This document shows, in pieces, positions 1 through 11,724 of a stretch of DNA of 64,000 nt. The stretch's first letter is position 1. Every line of letters begins with the position of its first letter. The stretch is from Tepidimonas ignava (GTDB taxonomy: Bacteria; Pseudomonadota; Gammaproteobacteria; Burkholderiales; Burkholderiaceae_C): assembly GCF_004342625.1 (NCBI RefSeq), contig NZ_SMAH01000003.1, forward strand, positions 124,001-188,000, written 5' to 3'. A model generated the notes under the pieces. It had not been told where the DNA came from, ran no database searches, and saw only the letters and a program-made list of their open reading frames with translations. The position numbers were made by a program, and so were the translations under genes.

Positions 1-20
1 TTTCACGATCCCCCTGGGCT

Positions 21-1622
21 GTGCGTTGTGCTGCGCTGACCGCCGCGCTCGTGCTGGCTGGCTGCGCCCACCGGCCCGGCGGTGCGGACCTCAGCGCTGC
101 CGCCACGCCCACCGCGGCCATCCCTGAGCCAAAGGCGGCATCCCATGCCGCCACGCCACCCGCAGCGGCCCCCACGGCGGTGGCCATCGTCGAGCGGGTG
201 GAGCCGCCCAGCGCCGCCGCGCCACTGCCCGAGCCCCCCGCCGTGGCCCCGGTGCAGGCCCCGCGCGACTTGTGGGAGCGCATCGAGCGCGGCTTTGCCA
301 TGCCCGATTTGGACGACGAGCGCGTGGCGCAATGGGAACGCTGGTACGCCAGCCGCCCGGACTACCTGCAACGCATGGTGGACCGCGGCAGCAAGTACCT
401 GTTCCACGTCGTCGAAGAACTGGAGCGGCGCCAACTGCCGGCCGAACTGGCGCTGCTGCCCTTCATCGAAAGCGCGTTCAACCCGCAGGCGGTCTCGCGC
501 GCCAAGGCCGTCGGCATGTGGCAGTTCATGCCGGCCACCGGCAAACATTTCGACCTCAAGCAAAACGCCTTTCGCGACGACCGGCGCGACGTGCTGGCGT
601 CCACCCGGGCGGCGCTGGACTACCTGGAGCGGCTGCACCGCATGTTTGGCGACTGGCACCTGGCCCTGGCGGCCTACAACTGGGGCGAAGGCAACGTGCA
701 GCGCGCCATTCGACGCAACGCCGCCGCGGGGCTGCCCACCGGGTACTCCGACCTGCGCATGCCCGACGAAACCCGCCACTACGTGCCCAAGCTGCAGGCG
801 GTCAAAAACCTGGTGCGCGCGCCGCAGCAGCACGGCGTGACACTGCCGCCGGTGGGCAACCACCCGTTTTTTGACACCGTGCGCATCGAGCGCGACCTCG
901 ACGTGGCGCTGATCGCGCGCCTGGCGGACGTGTCCGAGGCGGACTTTCGCACCCTCAACCCCGCACACGACAAGCCCGTCATCATGGCCGCGGGCACGCC
1001 CGAGATCCTGCTGCCGTGGGACAACGCCGTGCTGTTCACCGAGCGGCTGCGGCAGCACCGTGGCTCCACCGCGAGCTGGACCGCCTGGCGCGTGCCGCGC
1101 GACATGACCGTGGCCCAGGCCGCACGCGAGCTGGACTGGTCCGAAGCCGAGCTGCGCGCGGCCAACCGCATCCCGCCGCGCATGAAGCTCAAAGCCGGCT
1201 CCACGCTGCTGGTGCCGCGCGAGGGACGGCTCGACCGCGACGTGCCGGAGCATTTGGCCGACCATGGCCAAGTGCTGCTGGCGCCCGAAGTGCCACCGCT
1301 GCGCACGGTGCGCGTGCAGGCCCGCAAGGGCGACACGCTGGCCACGCTGGCCAAGCGTCACGGTGTGAAGGTGGCGGACCTGGCGGCGTGGAATGGCCTC
1401 AAGCCGACAAGCGCGCTGCGGGCTGGCCAAGCGCTCGTCGTCCAGGTGCGAGGCAAAGCCCCCAAGCAGGGCCAGGCCACCCAAGTGGCCAAAGGCAAGG
1501 CGGCGTCCCAACGGGCGTCGGCACGCGTGGCGGCCAAGCGCGCCACGCCGGGCGCCCCCGCGCAAGGCGGCAAGCTGCAGCGGCTGGCCACGGCCCGGGC
1601 ACCGGCGGCCCACGCCCGCTGA
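21..1622 (+). CDS. mltD: Membrane-bound lytic murein transglycosylase D
   Basis: Lipoprotein that cleaves the glycan strands of peptidoglycan, releasing 1,6-anhydromuramyl products at the cell envelope. A hydrophobic leader ends in the lipobox LAGC (Cys15). The SLT (lysozyme-like) domain lies at about residues 120-260; its catalytic Glu is Glu150 in PFIESAFNP, followed by GMWQFMPATG. A single clear LysM domain (about 428-476, KGDTLATLAKRHGVK) binds peptidoglycan, and the tail is Ala/Lys-rich. The start used is a GTG at 21. The frame is open to the left edge, so the true start may lie outside the window. It converges with the leftward tRNA cluster. Family assignment is firm; the start is not. 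Confidence 0.93.
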   Translation: MRCAALTAALVLAGCAHRPGGADLSAAATPTAAIPEPKAASHAATPPAAAPTAVAIVERVEPPSAAAPLPEPPAVAPVQAPRDLWERIERGFAMPDLDDERVAQWERWYASRPDYLQRMVDRGSKYLFHVVEELERRQLPAELALLPFIESAFNPQAVSRAKAVGMWQFMPATGKHFDLKQNAFRDDRRDVLASTRAALDYLERLHRMFGDWHLALAAYNWGEGNVQRAIRRNAAAGLPTGYSDLRMPDETRHYVPKLQAVKNLVRAPQQHGVTLPPVGNHPFFDTVRIERDLDVALIARLADVSEADFRTLNPAHDKPVIMAAGTPEILLPWDNAVLFTERLRQHRGSTASWTAWRVPRDMTVAQAARELDWSEAELRAANRIPPRMKLKAGSTLLVPREGRLDRDVPEHLADHGQVLLAPEVPPLRTVRVQARKGDTLATLAKRHGVKVADLAAWNGLKPTSALRAGQALVVQVRGKAPKQGQATQVAKGKAASQRASARVAAKRATPGAPAQGGKLQRLATARAPAAHAR

Positions 1623-1685
1623 ACGGCCCGCACGGCGGCGCCCCGCGGGCGCCGCGGCCCACCGCTGAAGCCCTGCGCCACACGA

Positions 1686-1721
1686 CAAAAAGCCCCGTGC
1701 CGCCTGGAGGCGCACGGGGCT
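1686..1721 (-). terminator. Rho-independent terminator of the tRNA cluster
   Basis: A GC-rich inverted repeat (AGCCCCGTGC / GCACGGGGCT) is followed, on the minus strand, by a run of T. It lies just downstream of the leftward tRNA-Gly gene and would end the Gly-Cys-Gly transcript. It also sits between this cluster and the convergent mltD. Confidence 0.75.
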
Positions 1722-1728
1722 GGATGTT

Positions 1729-1804
1729 TGGAGCGGGAAACGAGTCTCGAACTCGCGACCTCAACCTTGGCAAGGTTGCGCTCTACCAACTGAGCTATTC
1801 CCGC
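1729..1804 (-). tRNA. tRNA-Gly (GCC)
   Basis: A 76-nt cloverleaf read on the minus strand with acceptor GCGGGAA / TTCCCGC, D-arm AGCTCAGTTGGTAGAGC, anticodon GCC in a CAACC/GGTTG stem, T-arm GAGTTCGAGACTC, and encoded CCA. It is identical to the copy at 1989-2064. Confidence 0.97.
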
Positions 1805-1841
1805 CTGGTGGGCTCGGGCCGATTGCCTGAGCCGCGCATTG

Positions 1842-1915
1842 TGGAGGCGCGGGCCGGAGTCGAACCGACCTACTCGGATTTGCAATCCGGTGCATAACCG
1901 CTTTGCTACCGCGCC
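1842..1915 (-). tRNA. tRNA-Cys (GCA)
   Basis: A 74-nt cloverleaf on the minus strand with acceptor GGCGCGG / CCGCGCC, anticodon GCA in the stem GGATT-GCA-AATCC, T-loop GGTTCGACTCC and encoded CCA. It lies between the two tRNA-Gly genes in one leftward cluster. Confidence 0.96.
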
Positions 1916-1988
1916 TTGTCTGGTTCAACCCGACAACCGCCGGAGGGCGGTTGCTGAACATGCGAACCCAGCAACCACCACGTCAACT

Positions 1989-2064
1989 TGGAGCGGGAAA
2001 CGAGTCTCGAACTCGCGACCTCAACCTTGGCAAGGTTGCGCTCTACCAACTGAGCTATTCCCGC
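1989..2064 (-). tRNA. tRNA-Gly (GCC)
   Basis: First gene of the Gly-Cys-Gly cluster in the direction of transcription. Same 76-nt sequence as the 1729-1804 copy, with encoded CCA. It starts about 50 nt downstream of a TATAAT element. Confidence 0.97.
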
Positions 2065-2112
2065 GTTGCCGCTGCCGGTGGTTTGCACAACCAGCAGCGC
2101 CGACAGACCTGC

Positions 2113-2118
2113 ATTATA
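2113..2118 (-). promoter_or_regulatory. Candidate -10 box for the tRNA Gly-Cys-Gly cluster
   Basis: A perfect TATAAT reads on the minus strand, about 50 nt before the first tRNA. The matching -35 position has no good TTGACA, so only the -10 is supported. Confidence 0.55.
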
Positions 2119-2122
2119 GCCG

Positions 2123-2148
2123 AAAAAAAGCCCGGTGCCGCCGTGGGC
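2123..2148 (-). terminator. Possible lon terminator
   Basis: Minus-strand GCCC...GGGC hairpin with a short stem followed by seven T. It lies directly after the lon stop codon. The stem is short and imperfect, so this is tentative. Confidence 0.4.
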
Positions 2149-2153
2149 GCGGC

Positions 2154-4577
<2,424 letters not shown>

Positions 4578-4676
4578 CGTGGGATTCCTTTCGTACACAG
4601 GCGCAGGTGGGGGCGCCGGGGCTGGACTTCAAGCTCGCCCGCCACGCCGCCGCACCCGGCGCCAGCGCGGCGGCGC

Positions 4677-5942
4677 TCAGGCCTGCTTGGCTTCTTCGTG
4701 GTACACCAACAGCGGTGGCCGCCCTTCGGTGATCGTGGCTTCCTCGACCACCACGCGGCGCACGTTGTGCAGGTTGGGCAGCTCGAACATCGTGTCCATC
4801 AGGGCCTGCTCCAGGATCGAGCGCAGGCCGCGCGCGCCGGTTTTGCGCTGCAGCGCCTTGCGTGCAATCGCCCGCAGCGCCGCCGGGCGCACCTCCAGCT
4901 CCACGCCCTCCATGGCGAACAGCTGGGCAAACTGCTTGACGATGGCGTTTTTGGGTTCGGTCAGGATGCGCACCAGCGCCTCCTCGTCCAACTCCGCCAA
5001 CACCGTGACCACGGGCAGCCGCCCGACCAGCTCGGGAATGAGGCCGTAGCGCACCAGGTCATCGGGTTCGACCTGGGTGAACAGCTCGGTCAGCGCGCGC
5101 TCGCGCTTGCTGCGCACCGCAGCGCCAAAACCGATGCCGCTGGCTTCGGTGCGCGCTTCGATGATTTTTTCCAGCCCCGCGAACGCGCCGCCGCAAATGA
5201 ACAGGATGTTGGTGGTGTCCACCGCGATCATGTCTTGGTTGGGGTGCTTGCGCCCCCCCTGCGGCGGCACCGACGCCACCGTGCCCTCAATGAGCTTGAG
5301 CAGCGCCTGTTGCACCCCCTCGCCCGACACGTCGCGGGTGATCGAGGGGTTTTCCGATTTGCGGGTGATTTTGTCGATCTCGTCGATGTAGACGATGCCG
5401 CGCTGGGCCTTGTCCACGTCGTAGTCGCACGCCTGCAGCAGCTTGGCGATGATATTTTCGACGTCTTCGCCGACGTAGCCCGCTTCGGTCAACGTGGTGG
5501 CGTCGGCCATCACAAACGGCACGTCCAGCTTGCGCGCCAGAGTCGAGGCCAGCAGCGTCTTGCCCGAGCCCGTGGGACCGATCAGCAGGATGTTGCTCTT
5601 GGCCAACTCGACCCCGCTTTGGGCCGCCTGGTCGTTGTGGCGCAGCCGCTTGTAGTGGTTGTACACCGCCACGGCCAACACCTTTTTGGCGTTTTCCTGG
5701 CCGATCACGTACTGGTCCAGGTGCTCCTTGAGCTGCGCCGGTGTCGGCAGCGCCGACGCGGCCGCGCCCAGCGGGGTGGCGGCGTCGCGGGCCTCGTCGC
5801 GGATGATGTCGTTGCACAGGTCGATGCACTCATCGCAGATGAACACGGACGGTCCGGCGATGAGTTTTTTGACCTCGTGCTGGCTCTTGCCGCAAAACGA
5901 GCAGTACAGGGTCTTGTCGCGCGGGCTTTTCTTGTCGGCCAT
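4677..5942 (-). CDS. clpX: ATP-dependent Clp protease ATP-binding subunit ClpX
   Basis: AAA+ unfoldase that threads tagged substrates into ClpP. The N-terminal zinc-binding domain carries Cys14, Cys17, Cys36 and Cys39 (CSFC...CDEC). Walker A is GPTGSGKT (122-129), and the central part has the DEIDKI Walker B. Length 421 residues matches the family. It starts 32 nt after clpP on the same strand, so the ClpXP pair is probably co-transcribed, with lon following. Confidence 0.98.
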   Translation of the reverse strand: MADKKSPRDKTLYCSFCGKSQHEVKKLIAGPSVFICDECIDLCNDIIRDEARDAATPLGAAASALPTPAQLKEHLDQYVIGQENAKKVLAVAVYNHYKRLRHNDQAAQSGVELAKSNILLIGPTGSGKTLLASTLARKLDVPFVMADATTLTEAGYVGEDVENIIAKLLQACDYDVDKAQRGIVYIDEIDKITRKSENPSITRDVSGEGVQQALLKLIEGTVASVPPQGGRKHPNQDMIAVDTTNILFICGGAFAGLEKIIEARTEASGIGFGAAVRSKRERALTELFTQVEPDDLVRYGLIPELVGRLPVVTVLAELDEEALVRILTEPKNAIVKQFAQLFAMEGVELEVRPAALRAIARKALQRKTGARGLRSILEQALMDTMFELPNLHNVRRVVVEEATITEGRPPLLVYHEEAKQA

Positions 5943-5974
5943 GGGAATACTCTAGCAGGCTGTGCGCGGGGCCA

Positions 5975-6583
5975 TCAGGACCGCTTGTCGATCACCTTGT
6001 CCACCAGGCCGTACTCGGCGGCCTCGGCGGCGGACATGAAGAAGTCGCGGTCGGTGTCGCGCTCGATCTTTTCCAACGGCTGGCCGGTGCGCTCGCTCAG
6101 GATGCGGTTGAGGTCGGCGCGCAGGCGCAGGATTTCGCGCGCGTGGATTTCGATGTCGGTGGCTTGCCCCTGCGCGCCGCCCAGCGGCTGGTGGATCATC
6201 ACGCGCGCGTTGGGCAGCGCGAAGCGCTTGCCCTTGGCGCCGGCCGCCAGCAGGAACGCGCCCATGCTGGCGGCCATGCCGATGCACAGCGTGGACACGT
6301 CCGGCTTGATGAAGTTCATCGTGTCGAAAATGGCCATGCCGGCGCTGACCGAGCCGCCCGGCGAGTTGATGTACAGCGAAATGTCCTTGTCGGGGTTTTC
6401 GCTTTCCAAAAACAACAGTTGCGCCACCACCAGGTTGGCCGACTGGTCGTTGACCGGCCCCACCAAAAACACCACCCGCTCCTTGAGCAGGCGCGAATAG
6501 ATGTCGTAGGCCCGCTCACCGCGGCCCGACTGTTCGATGACCATGGGGATCAGGCCCAGGGCCTGTGCGTCCAGCGCGCTCAT
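5975..6583 (-). CDS. clpP: ATP-dependent Clp protease proteolytic subunit ClpP
   Basis: Barrel-forming serine protease that partners ClpX. The catalytic triad is Ser106 (GMAASMGA), His131 (MIHQPLGG) and Asp180, with the spacing seen in E. coli ClpP. Length 202 residues is typical. A strong terminator separates it from the upstream tig gene, so clpP probably has its own promoter in the 6584-6677 interval, although no clear consensus is seen there. Confidence 0.98.
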   Translation of the reverse strand: MSALDAQALGLIPMVIEQSGRGERAYDIYSRLLKERVVFLVGPVNDQSANLVVAQLLFLESENPDKDISLYINSPGGSVSAGMAIFDTMNFIKPDVSTLCIGMAASMGAFLLAAGAKGKRFALPNARVMIHQPLGGAQGQATDIEIHAREILRLRADLNRILSERTGQPLEKIERDTDRDFFMSAAEAAEYGLVDKVIDKRS

Positions 6584-6677
6584 GCGTCGTTCACTCCGTC
6601 TCGTCGATGGCTACAGGTGCCGTGCACCCAAGCCTTACTGTAACCGCTTCGCGCCCGCCCCACCGGACCCCACCAGC

Positions 6678-6704
6678 AAAAAGGGCGGGCCCACGGCCCG
6701 CCCC
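6678..6704 (-). terminator. Rho-independent terminator after tig
   Basis: On the minus strand a perfect 9-bp stem GGGCGGGCC-GTG-GGCCCGCCC is followed by TTTTT. It sits between the tig stop codon and clpP. Confidence 0.85.
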
Positions 6705-6741
6705 GGCATCGCCAACGTGCGGCCTCGGGGGCGCCGCGGCG

Positions 6742-8052
6742 TCAATCCTGCCCCATCAGCTCGGCGAACGTGATGGCCTTGGGCGTGACCTTGGCCTTGC
6801 CGAAGATGAAGTCGGCCACGTTGTTTTCCAGCACGATGGCCTCGATTTCGGCCATGCGCTCGGGGTTGGCGCGGTACCAACGCACGACTTCCTCGGGTTG
6901 CTCGTAGGACGAGGCCAGCTCGCGCAGGTGCGCGTCGACCTGCTCGGCCGTGGCGCGCAGGTCGTTGGCCTTGATCAGCTCGGCCACCACCAACCCCAGG
7001 CGCACGCGGCGCTCGGCCTGCTGCTGGAACAGCTCGCGCGGGATGGGGGCCTTGTCAGCGTCCTTGAGGCCGCGCTGGCGCAGGTCCTGGCGCGCGCCTT
7101 CGATCAGGCGGTCGATTTCCGCCTCGATGGCGGCTTTGGGCAGGTCAAGCTGGGCCGCCTTGGCCAGCGCATCCAGCGCCGCGGTCTTGTTGCGCGCCAG
7201 CAGGCGGAACTTGACCTCGCGCTCCAGGTTGCGACGGATGTCGTCGCGCAGCGCTTCGAGCGTGCCGGCTTCGATGCCCAGCGACTTGATGAACGCTTCG
7301 TCCACCTCGGGCAGTTGCTGCTGCTCGATTTTTTTGACCGTGACGAGGAAGTCAGCCGTCTTGCCCGCCACCTCGCGGCCCTGGTAGTCCTCGGGGAACG
7401 CCAGCGGGAAGGTCTTGGACTCGCCCGCCTTCATGCCACGCACGGCGTTTTCGAACTCGGGCAGCATCTGGCCTTCGCCGATGACGAAGCTGAAGTCGCT
7501 GGCCTTGCCACCCTCGAACGGCTCGCCGTCGATCTTGCCTTCGAAGTCGATCGTCACGCGGTCACCGTCCTGCGCCGGCTCACCCTCGGGGCGCGGCGTG
7601 AAGGTGCGGCGCTGCTTGCGCAAAATCTCCAGCGTGCGGTCGATGGCGGCGTCGTCCACGCTGGCTTCGAGCTTTTCCAGCTCCAGCGCCGACAGGTCGC
7701 CCAGCTGCACCTCAGGAAACACCTCGAACACCGCCTCAAACGCCAGCACGCCCTCGGGGGCGCCTTCTTTTTCGCTGATGCGCGGCTGCCCCGCCACGCG
7801 CAGTTGCGCTTGCGCCACGGCGTCGGCAAAGGCACGGCCGACCTGGTCGTTGATGACCTCGTACTGCACCGAGTAGCCGTAGCGCTGGGCCACCACCGAC
7901 AAAGGCACCTTGCCGGGGCGGAAACCGTCCATGCGCACCTGGCGCTGCAGGCGCTTGAGGCGCGTATCGACTTCCTTCTGGATCGCCTCCAGCGGCAGCT
8001 CGAGCGTGAGCTTGCGCTCGAGCTTGTCCAGGGTTTCGACGTTGACAGCCAT
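6742..8052 (-). CDS. tig: Trigger factor (ribosome-associated chaperone and prolyl isomerase)
   Basis: Folds nascent chains at the ribosome exit tunnel. The 436-residue product has the N-terminal ribosome-binding domain beginning MAVNVETLDKLERKL, a central FKBP-type PPIase domain (GDRVTIDFEGKIDGEPFEGG), and a long helical C-terminal chaperone domain. The ATG at 8052 is preceded by AAGGAG at 8 nt. Upstream in-frame starts give an unconserved extension and were rejected. It lies upstream of clpP-clpX-lon in the usual tig-clp-lon order. Confidence 0.97.
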   Translation of the reverse strand: MAVNVETLDKLERKLTLELPLEAIQKEVDTRLKRLQRQVRMDGFRPGKVPLSVVAQRYGYSVQYEVINDQVGRAFADAVAQAQLRVAGQPRISEKEGAPEGVLAFEAVFEVFPEVQLGDLSALELEKLEASVDDAAIDRTLEILRKQRRTFTPRPEGEPAQDGDRVTIDFEGKIDGEPFEGGKASDFSFVIGEGQMLPEFENAVRGMKAGESKTFPLAFPEDYQGREVAGKTADFLVTVKKIEQQQLPEVDEAFIKSLGIEAGTLEALRDDIRRNLEREVKFRLLARNKTAALDALAKAAQLDLPKAAIEAEIDRLIEGARQDLRQRGLKDADKAPIPRELFQQQAERRVRLGLVVAELIKANDLRATAEQVDAHLRELASSYEQPEEVVRWYRANPERMAEIEAIVLENNVADFIFGKAKVTPKAITFAELMGQD

Positions 8053-8159
8053 GGAAAAAACTCCTTGTGATCGTGGATGGACCTGCCGCGTGGACAAATC
8101 CGTGCAAACCGGTGCATGCCCGGCCACTGGCCGGACAAATGGTTGATTGTAGTGCAGCG

Positions 8160-9437
8160 CTACGCCCAGGCGACCTGCACCCACCGCCAAGCCCACCAGG
8201 TCAGCAGGCTCAGCACGGTGGCGGGCACACCGATCGCCGCATGGCGCCGCCAGTCCAGCCGCACGCCGTCGCGCGCGGCCAGGTCGGCCACGATCAGGTT
8301 GGCGATCGACCCCACCAGCAGCAGGTTGCCCGCGTAGGTGCTGGCCAGCGCCAGGGTCACCCCCTGCTCAGGGCTGCTCAGGTGCGGCAGCAGCAACATC
8401 ACCGCCGGAACGTTGGACACCAGGTTGGACAGCGCCACCCCCACCACCGCCAGCACGGTCGGCTCGCGCAGGTGCACGCCGTGCTGCGCCAGCCACGCCA
8501 CCGCCTGCGCCGCCACACCCGTGCGCTCGAACGCCCCGTTCACCACAAACAGGCCCATGAACAGCAGCAGCAGCGGCCAATCGACCAAGCCCATGAACTG
8601 CGCCGAGTGCAGCCGGCGGCTGAGCAGCAACACACCCGCAGCCACCAAGGCGACCACCTCGTGCGGCCAATCGGTGACCACGAAGATGGCCAGCAGCGCA
8701 ACCGCCACCGCCAACCCCTTGCCCGACTGCCAAACGTTGAACGGCGGGCCCTCGTCGTCGTCCACGCGCGCCGCACCCGCGCCGCTTGGGGGTGGCGCGC
8801 GCCGCAGCACCAGCATCATCCACCCCCACAGCGCCAGCAGCGCCAGCGCCACCGGGGGCAGCGCGGCCGCCGTGTAGGCGCCAAAGGGCAGCCCGAGCAC
8901 CGAGCCGATCAGCATGTTCTGCGGGTTGCCGATCAGGGTGGCGGCCGAGCCGATGTTGGCCGCGCACGCCACCGCCACCAGCCACGGCACCGGGTCCCAG
9001 CCGCGGCGCCACGCCACGCGCACCACCACCGGCGTGACCGCCAGGCACACCACGTCGTTGGAAAACACCGCCGACAACGCCGCCACCACCGCCAGCAGCG
9101 CGGCCATCAGCGTGGGAGCGTGCCGGGCGCGCAGCGCCACCGCGCGGGTCACCGCGCCGTAAAACCCGCCCAGCCGCATCTGCGCCGACAGCAGCATGAA
9201 CGCAAACAGCAGCACGATGGTGGGCAGGTCGATGGTGGCCGCCGCCTCGCCGATCGACCAGCCATTGACCGCGATCATCGCGATGGCGCCCAGCACCGCC
9301 ACACCGCTGCGGTCCAGCCCCGTGCGCGGCAGCCCACCTAAAAACATGCCCAGGTACACGAGGGCGAAGATGAGCATCGTGCCGATGTGCGCCACATCGG
9401 CGCCGTGCAGGGGGAAGGACATGCCAGCGAACGCCAA
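8160..9437 (-). CDS. Ion-transporter (ArsB/NhaD/SLC13) superfamily permease
   Basis: Integral inner-membrane protein of 425 residues with about ten to twelve hydrophobic segments. The conserved half-repeat signature NIGSAATLIGNPQNMLIG, the second-half NLVSNVPAVMLL and FSNDVVCLAVTP are typical of the ArsB/NhaD/CitMHS ion-transporter superfamily. Substrate (arsenite, sodium, dicarboxylate or other) cannot be read from the sequence, and no ars genes are nearby. ATG at 9422 is an alternative start. It ends 107 nt before tig on the same strand. Confidence 0.85.
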   Translation of the reverse strand: MAFAGMSFPLHGADVAHIGTMLIFALVYLGMFLGGLPRTGLDRSGVAVLGAIAMIAVNGWSIGEAAATIDLPTIVLLFAFMLLSAQMRLGGFYGAVTRAVALRARHAPTLMAALLAVVAALSAVFSNDVVCLAVTPVVVRVAWRRGWDPVPWLVAVACAANIGSAATLIGNPQNMLIGSVLGLPFGAYTAAALPPVALALLALWGWMMLVLRRAPPPSGAGAARVDDDEGPPFNVWQSGKGLAVAVALLAIFVVTDWPHEVVALVAAGVLLLSRRLHSAQFMGLVDWPLLLLFMGLFVVNGAFERTGVAAQAVAWLAQHGVHLREPTVLAVVGVALSNLVSNVPAVMLLLPHLSSPEQGVTLALASTYAGNLLLVGSIANLIVADLAARDGVRLDWRRHAAIGVPATVLSLLTWWAWRWVQVAWA

Positions 9438-9486
9438 GGGATGTCAACGGCAGAGCCGACGGCGGGCCACCGCCGTGCAGCCGGCC

Positions 9487-9573
9487 TGGTGCGCGGGGGG
9501 GGACTCGAACCCCCACGGTGTCGCCACCGTCAGGACCTAAACCTGGTGCGTCTACCAATTTCGCCACCCGCGC
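9487..9573 (-). tRNA. tRNA-Leu (TAG)
   Basis: An 87-nt class II tRNA read on the minus strand with a long variable arm. The acceptor is GCGCGGG / CCCGCGC, the D-arm GGCGAAATTGGTAGACGC, the anticodon TAG in loop TTTAGGT, and the T-loop GGTTCGAGTCC; CCA is encoded. The top pair of the anticodon stem is a C-A mismatch. Confidence 0.95.
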
Positions 9574-9646
9574 GGGCCGCCCCGTGCGCAGCACCGGGGC
9601 GGGGCTGCATTGTAGCGGGGCGAGGCCCAGCGGCCGCGCGGTCGGC

Positions 9647-10687
9647 TCAAAACAAATCCACGTCGCCGCCCGCGTGTTGCAGCGGCTGCCCGGCCTGCGG
9701 GGCCACGTCGCTCTCAAAGCACACGACGCGGTTGCGCCCCTGCGCCTTGGCCTGGTACACGGCGCGGTCGGCCCGCTCAAACGCGTCGGCCGGCGTGTCG
9801 AACGGACGCACCGCGGTGTAGCCGATGCTGACGGTGACACGGCCGACCTGCGGGAACGAGTGGCCTTCGACCGCGGTGCGCAGGCGCTCGAACGCCGCCG
9901 CCGCGGCCACCGCGTCGTCAGCGCGCACCAAGGCCACGAACTCCTCGCCACCGAAGCGGTACAGGCGGTCGTCGTGCCGGAAGGTGCTGCGCAGCAGCCG
10001 CGCCATCAGCAGCAGCACCTCGTCACCGATCAGGTGGCCAAAGCGGTCGTTGACCGACTTGAAATGGTCCACATCGATCACACCCAGCCAGTGGTGGGCG
10101 CCGCTGTCAACACGGCGCTGCGCCTCTGCCGCCGCTTCGTGGGACGACCGCGTGGCTTTGTAAAAGGTGTCGTCGAACGACTTGCGGTTGAGCAGCCCGG
10201 TCAGCGTGTCGCGCTCGCTGGCGTCCAGCAGGTTGATGACGTTGACGTAGATGCGGCCCATGCCCTCGGCCACCCGGCGCGCCTGGGCGTCGGCCGGGCC
10301 GGCCAGCGCCACGTCCAGCACCAGCCGGCGCTGCGTCTCGGTGCGCAAGGGGACCAAAATCCGGGTGCCCCGGCCATCGCCGATCACCGTGGTCACCTCG
10401 GCGTGCAGGACTTGCACGAGCTCCGGCCGCTCGCTCAAGCGCGGCCAGGCCGGGGCCGATCCGCCCGCTGCGCTCATCGGCGCGGGCAGCGCGTCGGCGC
10501 GGGCATGGGCGCGCACGTCCAGCAGCTCACCTTCGTCACCCGGCAAAACCTCCCACAACACCACCGCCCGCGCCTGCAAGGTGGCCAGCACCACGTCGGC
10601 CAGGGTGGCATCGAGCACGTCGCGGTCACGCCCGTGGGTCAGGCGAGCAACGTGCTCCAAATGGTCAAGCATGGCGGCGTGCGGCAT
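9647..10687 (-). CDS. Diguanylate cyclase (GGDEF domain)
   Basis: 346-residue cytosolic protein that should make cyclic di-GMP from two GTP. The N-terminal half (about 1-180) looks like a GAF-type sensor (LVLDVALAGPADAQ), followed by DTLTGLLNRKSFD and the active site RFGGEEF (GGEEF at 246-250). An RxxD motif (RHDD, 237-240) lies five residues before it, matching the product-inhibition I-site. No membrane segment or EAL domain is seen. ATG 10687 is preceded by GAGGGG; ATG 10672 is an alternative. It is divergent from hpnC. Confidence 0.93.
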   Translation of the reverse strand: MPHAAMLDHLEHVARLTHGRDRDVLDATLADVVLATLQARAVVLWEVLPGDEGELLDVRAHARADALPAPMSAAGGSAPAWPRLSERPELVQVLHAEVTTVIGDGRGTRILVPLRTETQRRLVLDVALAGPADAQARRVAEGMGRIYVNVINLLDASERDTLTGLLNRKSFDDTFYKATRSSHEAAAEAQRRVDSGAHHWLGVIDVDHFKSVNDRFGHLIGDEVLLLMARLLRSTFRHDDRLYRFGGEEFVALVRADDAVAAAAAFERLRTAVEGHSFPQVGRVTVSIGYTAVRPFDTPADAFERADRAVYQAKAQGRNRVVCFESDVAPQAGQPLQHAGGDVDLF

Positions 10688-10696
10688 AACCCCTCG

Positions 10697-10717
10697 CGTT
10701 GTTATGACGTTGTTATG
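10697..10717. repeat. Two direct copies of CGTTGTTATG with 11-bp period
   Basis: The decamer CGTTGTTATG occurs at 10697-10706 and again at 10708-10717, one helical turn apart. They lie immediately upstream of the cyclase start, in the 131-nt divergent interval with hpnC. The layout is operator-like. No factor can be named. Confidence 0.5.
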
Positions 10718-10818
10718 GGGCTGACAGGTGAGACGGTTTTCATCGTACCACCACACCGGGGACCGCGGCCCCGCCGACGCATGAGGGTTTGCCCGGCTGT
10801 GGCAACATACCGCCCACC

Positions 10819-11724
10819 ATGCCGTTTGCCTCGGCCGTCGATCACTACGAAAACTTCCCCGTCGCCTCGGTGCTGTGCCCGCCCGCGTGGCGCGGCGCGG
10901 TGGTGGCCATGTACCGCGTCGCGCGCATGGCCGACGACATCGCCGATGAAGGCGACGACCCGCCCGGTGTGCGGCTGCAGGCGCTGGCGCAACTGCGCGC
11001 GACGCTCGCGGGACTGTGGGCCGACGACACGGCCACCTTGGCCGCGGCGGCGCCCGCGCTGCGGGCCTTGCACGAACAGCGTCAACGGCACGCGCTGCCG
11101 CTGGCGCCGCTGCTGGACCTGCTCGACGCCTTCGAACAAGACGTGCGCTGGACGGCCACCGGACGGCGCTACCAGGACGAAGCCGAATTGTTGGACTACT
11201 GCCGCCGCTCGGCCAACCCCGTGGGGCGGCTGATGCTGCACTTGGCGGGCGTGCGCGGGGCCGAGGCCGTCGCGCAAAGCGATGCCGTGTGCACCGCGCT
11301 GCAACTGCTGAACATGGCGCAGGACCTGGGGGTGGACTTGTCCCGTGGCCGGCTGTACCTGCCGCGAAGCTGGCTGCTGGCCGCCGGCGCCGACCCCGAC
11401 GCGCCGCCCGCCACCTGGCCGCCGCCCGCCCTGGCCCACGGGGTGCTGCAACTGGTGGCCCTGGCCCGCCAGCACCTGCGGCGCGGCTGGGGCCTGCCGC
11501 TGGGTGTGCCCGGCCGCTTCGGCTGGGAGCTGCGCGTGGTGCTGCACGCGGCGCTGCGGCTGGCCCAGCGCATCGAAGCCCAGGGTGGACGCACCTGGCT
11601 GCGGCGACCACGCTTGCACTGGCACGATAGCCCCCTGTTGCTGTGGCGCGCGTGGCGCCACCCCGTTCACCGCCCCGTTGAGACGAACCGCCATCCATGC
11701 CTCGACCAACGCCCGCTCCCTTGA
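10819..11724 (+). CDS. hpnC: Squalene synthase HpnC (hydroxysqualene synthase)
   Basis: Member of the squalene/phytoene synthase superfamily. In the bacterial three-step route HpnC converts presqualene diphosphate to hydroxysqualene. The 301-residue product has the first Asp-rich motif DDIADE (39-44) and the second region QDLGVDLSRGRLYLP. The start MPFASAVDHYENFPVAS is family-like. An upstream GTG adds only an unconserved stretch. Its 3' end overlaps the following adaptor gene by 28 nt, which suggests one operon with hpnD and hpnE further on. Confidence 0.92.
   Translation: MPFASAVDHYENFPVASVLCPPAWRGAVVAMYRVARMADDIADEGDDPPGVRLQALAQLRATLAGLWADDTATLAAAAPALRALHEQRQRHALPLAPLLDLLDAFEQDVRWTATGRRYQDEAELLDYCRRSANPVGRLMLHLAGVRGAEAVAQSDAVCTALQLLNMAQDLGVDLSRGRLYLPRSWLLAAGADPDAPPATWPPPALAHGVLQLVALARQHLRRGWGLPLGVPGRFGWELRVVLHAALRLAQRIEAQGGRTWLRRPRLHWHDSPLLLWRAWRHPVHRPVETNRHPCLDQRPLP

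Noticed and set aside
8053-8196. 48-residue N-terminal extension of trigger factor
   Set aside because: Not conserved; the strong AAGGAG site and family start are at 8052.
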